Of a stretch of 64,000 nt of DNA, positions 62,307 to 64,000 are shown piece after piece. Where the stretch lies: contig NZ_JAQRFI010000011.1 in NCBI RefSeq assembly GCF_028598805.1, forward strand, positions 37,418-101,417. Reading direction: 5' to 3'. This DNA comes from Xenorhabdus yunnanensis (GTDB taxonomy: Bacteria > Pseudomonadota > Gammaproteobacteria > Enterobacterales > Enterobacteriaceae). A model generated the notes under the pieces. That model was not told the DNA's origin. It searched no databases and was given only the letters and a program-made list of their open reading frames with translations. Within the stretch, counting starts at the first letter, position 1. Each line of letters opens with the position of its first letter. The translations under genes and the position numbers were made by a program.

Positions 62307-62888
62307 ATGAATACAGAAAATTTATTCACACCTTCCAATGAAGAAACTCAAGATGTATTTGAACTATCTCAAAATAGGTATGAACAAGAAATTGCACATT
62401 ATGAAGCTCTGGTAAAAGAAAAACCTGAACTCGCTCATCTGTTTTCAGATAATGTCAAACCAGACTCATTAACCATCCCTGTTTTGAATCAAACAGAGTT
62501 CGTTAGTGGGTATTTTAACATTAACACATATCACCAATATGGCAGCTTTCCCTTTATCCAAATATCATCTCACTCCACTACCATTGGGCATGCACCCAAT
62601 GTAGGAAGAAAAACTAACTTCAATGGCTATATTCAAGGCGGATATAACACTCCACTCTTGAATTTTAATAACATTCACCTTGGCGGAATAGTAAAATATC
62701 CTCACTCCATTGTAAATACACCATTAAACATTCAACTTTATATTTATCCAAGAAATATCATCTTACGTCTTCTCAAAGGAAACGTTTATTTGGGTGATTT
62801 ATATTCCGTACAACAAAATCACATATTAATTACATATCCTATTGTTCTATCTGGTATTGGAACTTTTAACTTGATCCCATATCAATAA
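62307..62888 (+). CDS. Hypothetical protein, paralog of the 63083-63655 gene
   Basis: A 193-residue protein with a helical, charged N-terminus (about 1-48, containing KEKPELAHLF) and a beta-rich remainder. No signal peptide or membrane span is present. Shared landmarks with its paralog are YFNINTYHQYG, PFIQISS-STTIG, FNGYIQGGY and YLGDL; about half of all residues are the same by eye. AAGGA precedes the ATG. The beta-rich half (GYI-turn, then ILRLLKGNVYLGDL) loosely recalls VapA/VapB-type virulence-associated barrels, but I cannot confirm this. The region is AT-rich and looks accessory. Confidence 0.75.
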   Translation: MNTENLFTPSNEETQDVFELSQNRYEQEIAHYEALVKEKPELAHLFSDNVKPDSLTIPVLNQTEFVSGYFNINTYHQYGSFPFIQISSHSTTIGHAPNVGRKTNFNGYIQGGYNTPLLNFNNIHLGGIVKYPHSIVNTPLNIQLYIYPRNIILRLLKGNVYLGDLYSVQQNHILITYPIVLSGIGTFNLIPYQ

Positions 62889-62973
62889 ATTAAATTATTA
62901 TTTTAGAACCAAGTAATTATTTTATATAATAACCAAATTATAAATTATAGTTATATTTTGTAGCAAAATCGTT

Positions 62974-63009
62974 GTTCCCGGTCACATAGCAAGCTATGTG
63001 ACCGGGAAC
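62974..63009. repeat. Perfect 17-bp palindrome between the two paralogs
   Basis: GTTCCCGGTCACATAGC and its complement are separated by two A. The word CCCGGTCACATAG is also in the core of the 127-bp element at 23428. It lies between convergent genes and may end both transcripts. Confidence 0.8.
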
Positions 63010-63082
63010 TCTTTTACTGATTTGGTGCTAATTTTATGATAAAAAATCAAACTTATATTTATAAGTAAAATTTCAGATTTGA

Positions 63083-63655
63083 TTATACGTAATTAAAAGA
63101 ACCCGCCCCTGAAAATACAATAGGCATAGGAGCCTGAAAATTATGTTGATAGATAGAAGATAAATCCCCTAAATAAATATATCCCTCAAAGAAACGCAAG
63201 ATAACATTCTCTGGGTTAATGAATAGTTGAAAATTAAGAGGTGCATTTATGACTGACTGAATATTCTGTAATACACCAGCAAGGAAAAGGTTTTCAAAAT
63301 GAACTTCTGGCATATCGTAACCACCCTGTATATATCCATTGAAAATAGCTTGTTGCCCATAATTAGGTTGGTATCCAATTGTAGTTGAATTAGAGGATAT
63401 CTGGATAAAAGGATAATTACCATATTGGTGGTATGTGTTAATATTAAAATAACTGCTGATATATTCAGAAAAACCATTTCCATAACCACATAATGAAATC
63501 ATTTTTGGATGTTTCACAAACAAATGTGCTAGCTCCGGTTTTTCTTTCGAAACAATTTCATAGTGAGATTTTTCCTTTTTATATAATTCATAAGATTTTT
63601 CAAAAGCCTTTTGCATTTCCTCCTGACTGGGAAGAGATAACTCTTTATTTTTCAT
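63083..63655 (-). CDS. Hypothetical protein, paralog of the 62307-62888 gene
   Basis: A 190-residue relative of the convergent gene at 62307, with the same plan: charged N-terminal helix (EEMQKAFEKSYELYKKEK) and KEKPELAHLF, then a beta-rich body with YFNINTYHQYG, IQISSNSTTIG, FNGYIQGGY and a C-terminal GAGSFNYV. GAGGAA precedes the ATG. No signal peptide. The best-conserved part is the central SYFNINTYHQYG to IQGGY block, and the loop before it differs most. Function unknown; see the sister gene for the tentative VapA-like comparison. Confidence 0.75.
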   Translation of the reverse strand: MKNKELSLPSQEEMQKAFEKSYELYKKEKSHYEIVSKEKPELAHLFVKHPKMISLCGYGNGFSEYISSYFNINTYHQYGNYPFIQISSNSTTIGYQPNYGQQAIFNGYIQGGYDMPEVHFENLFLAGVLQNIQSVINAPLNFQLFINPENVILRFFEGYIYLGDLSSIYQHNFQAPMPIVFSGAGSFNYV

Positions 63656-64000
63656 AATTAATTCCTCTTTTATTTTTATATCTCATTCATATTCAAATTA
63701 ATTAGTGAAATGTATCACGGAAACTGTAGTGCAGTAATATAAATTTATTATCAGGTGATGACTAATACTTATCAGTGGATCATTTTAAATTCATTAGAAA
63801 ATTAAAAATAACAAATGGCGTTTTCAGAAGAGAAAAAAGGTTTATAGAAAATATATTTCATTTAATATTTTAATAAATATCCCATTAAAAATAAGTATCC
63901 CCCGGCATAGCCGGGGGTTTTTCATCTGCGCCTATAAGGCTCTCTTACCAGCCGCGCCCTAACAGGCGCATCGCAATCTGACATTTGCATTCTATTGATT
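63656..64000. other. AT-rich right edge, then abrupt GC-rich sequence
   Basis: 63656-63898 is AT-rich with no supported gene. From 63899 the composition changes to GC-rich, beginning with a strong hairpin. This change suggests a junction with another element. Confidence 0.5.
63899..63922 (+). terminator. Strong hairpin with T run at the right edge
   Basis: CCCCCGGC-ATA-GCCGGGGG is followed by five T on the plus strand. No plus-strand gene lies close upstream, so it may be the subterminal hairpin of an IS200/IS605-type element whose body is beyond the window. On the minus strand a short frame (ending EPYRRR, then TGA) stops just before it. Confidence 0.5.

Overview
The window reads as chromosomal DNA of a Gram-negative gammaproteobacterium of the Enterobacterales, most likely Xenorhabdus or Photorhabdus (Morganellaceae). 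Most proteins match E. coli families nearly end to end, while base composition is AT-rich. Dispersed palindromes that begin TATACCC and end GGGTATA are of a type I associate with those genera, and there is a lone phage-type tail-fibre gene. The genus is an inference; the family-level placement is firm. No rRNA, tRNA, CRISPR array or complete insertion sequence was found.

Layout. 1-1.7 kb: remnant of an arsenic-type locus (5'-truncated methyltransferase, ArsP-like permease, divergent ArsR-type repressor). 1.9-7.3 kb: yiaY, yeaK, a 46-codon membrane peptide, gnd, yegH. 7.6-11.8 kb: an isolated 1407-residue tail fibre with 18 tandem repeats, lying between yegH and asmA. 12.1-19.0 kb: asmA, dcd, udk, mrp and metG. 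19.2-28.1 kb: yohJ-yohK, cdd, maeA, sanA, yeiB-folE and a YbfB/YjiJ-type MFS carrier. 28.4-32.1 kb: moeA-moeB and the ABC-F protein ybiT. 32.3-34.3 kb: an accessory trio (Gfo/Idh/MocA oxidoreductase, GNAT acetyltransferase, LOG-family protein with a damaged start). 34.5-41.9 kb: rhtA, dps, a lone PhnA domain, dinG, a 51-codon membrane peptide, sseA, a YeaQ/YmgE protein and dusC. 41.9-49.7 kb: rhlE divergent from cecR-ybhGFSR. 49.9-54.3 kb: ybhL, moaACDE behind a molybdenum-cofactor riboswitch, and ybhK. 54.3-62.0 kb: uvrB with an SOS box, then the bioBFCD/bioA divergon with a BirA operator. 62.3-64 kb: an AT-rich edge with two convergent paralogous genes of unknown function and what may be the end of an IS200-like element.

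The genes fall into a few working groups. moeA, moeB and moaACDE together cover most of molybdopterin synthesis and metal insertion. bioA and bioBFCD make biotin. cecR-ybhGFSR is a regulated drug-type ABC exporter. dcd, udk and cdd handle pyrimidines. uvrB and dinG serve DNA repair. Gene order is a shuffled version of E. coli blocks: dusC has moved from beside yohJ to directly behind rhlE, maeA sits between cdd and sanA, and the tail fibre separates yegH from asmA.

Most worth a second look: the tail-fibre repeats, whose lengths are 52, 59 or 66 residues and so differ by exactly one coiled-coil heptad; the inverted pair of unknown paralogs at the right edge; the LOG gene with no usable start codon; and the decayed arsenic locus at the left edge.
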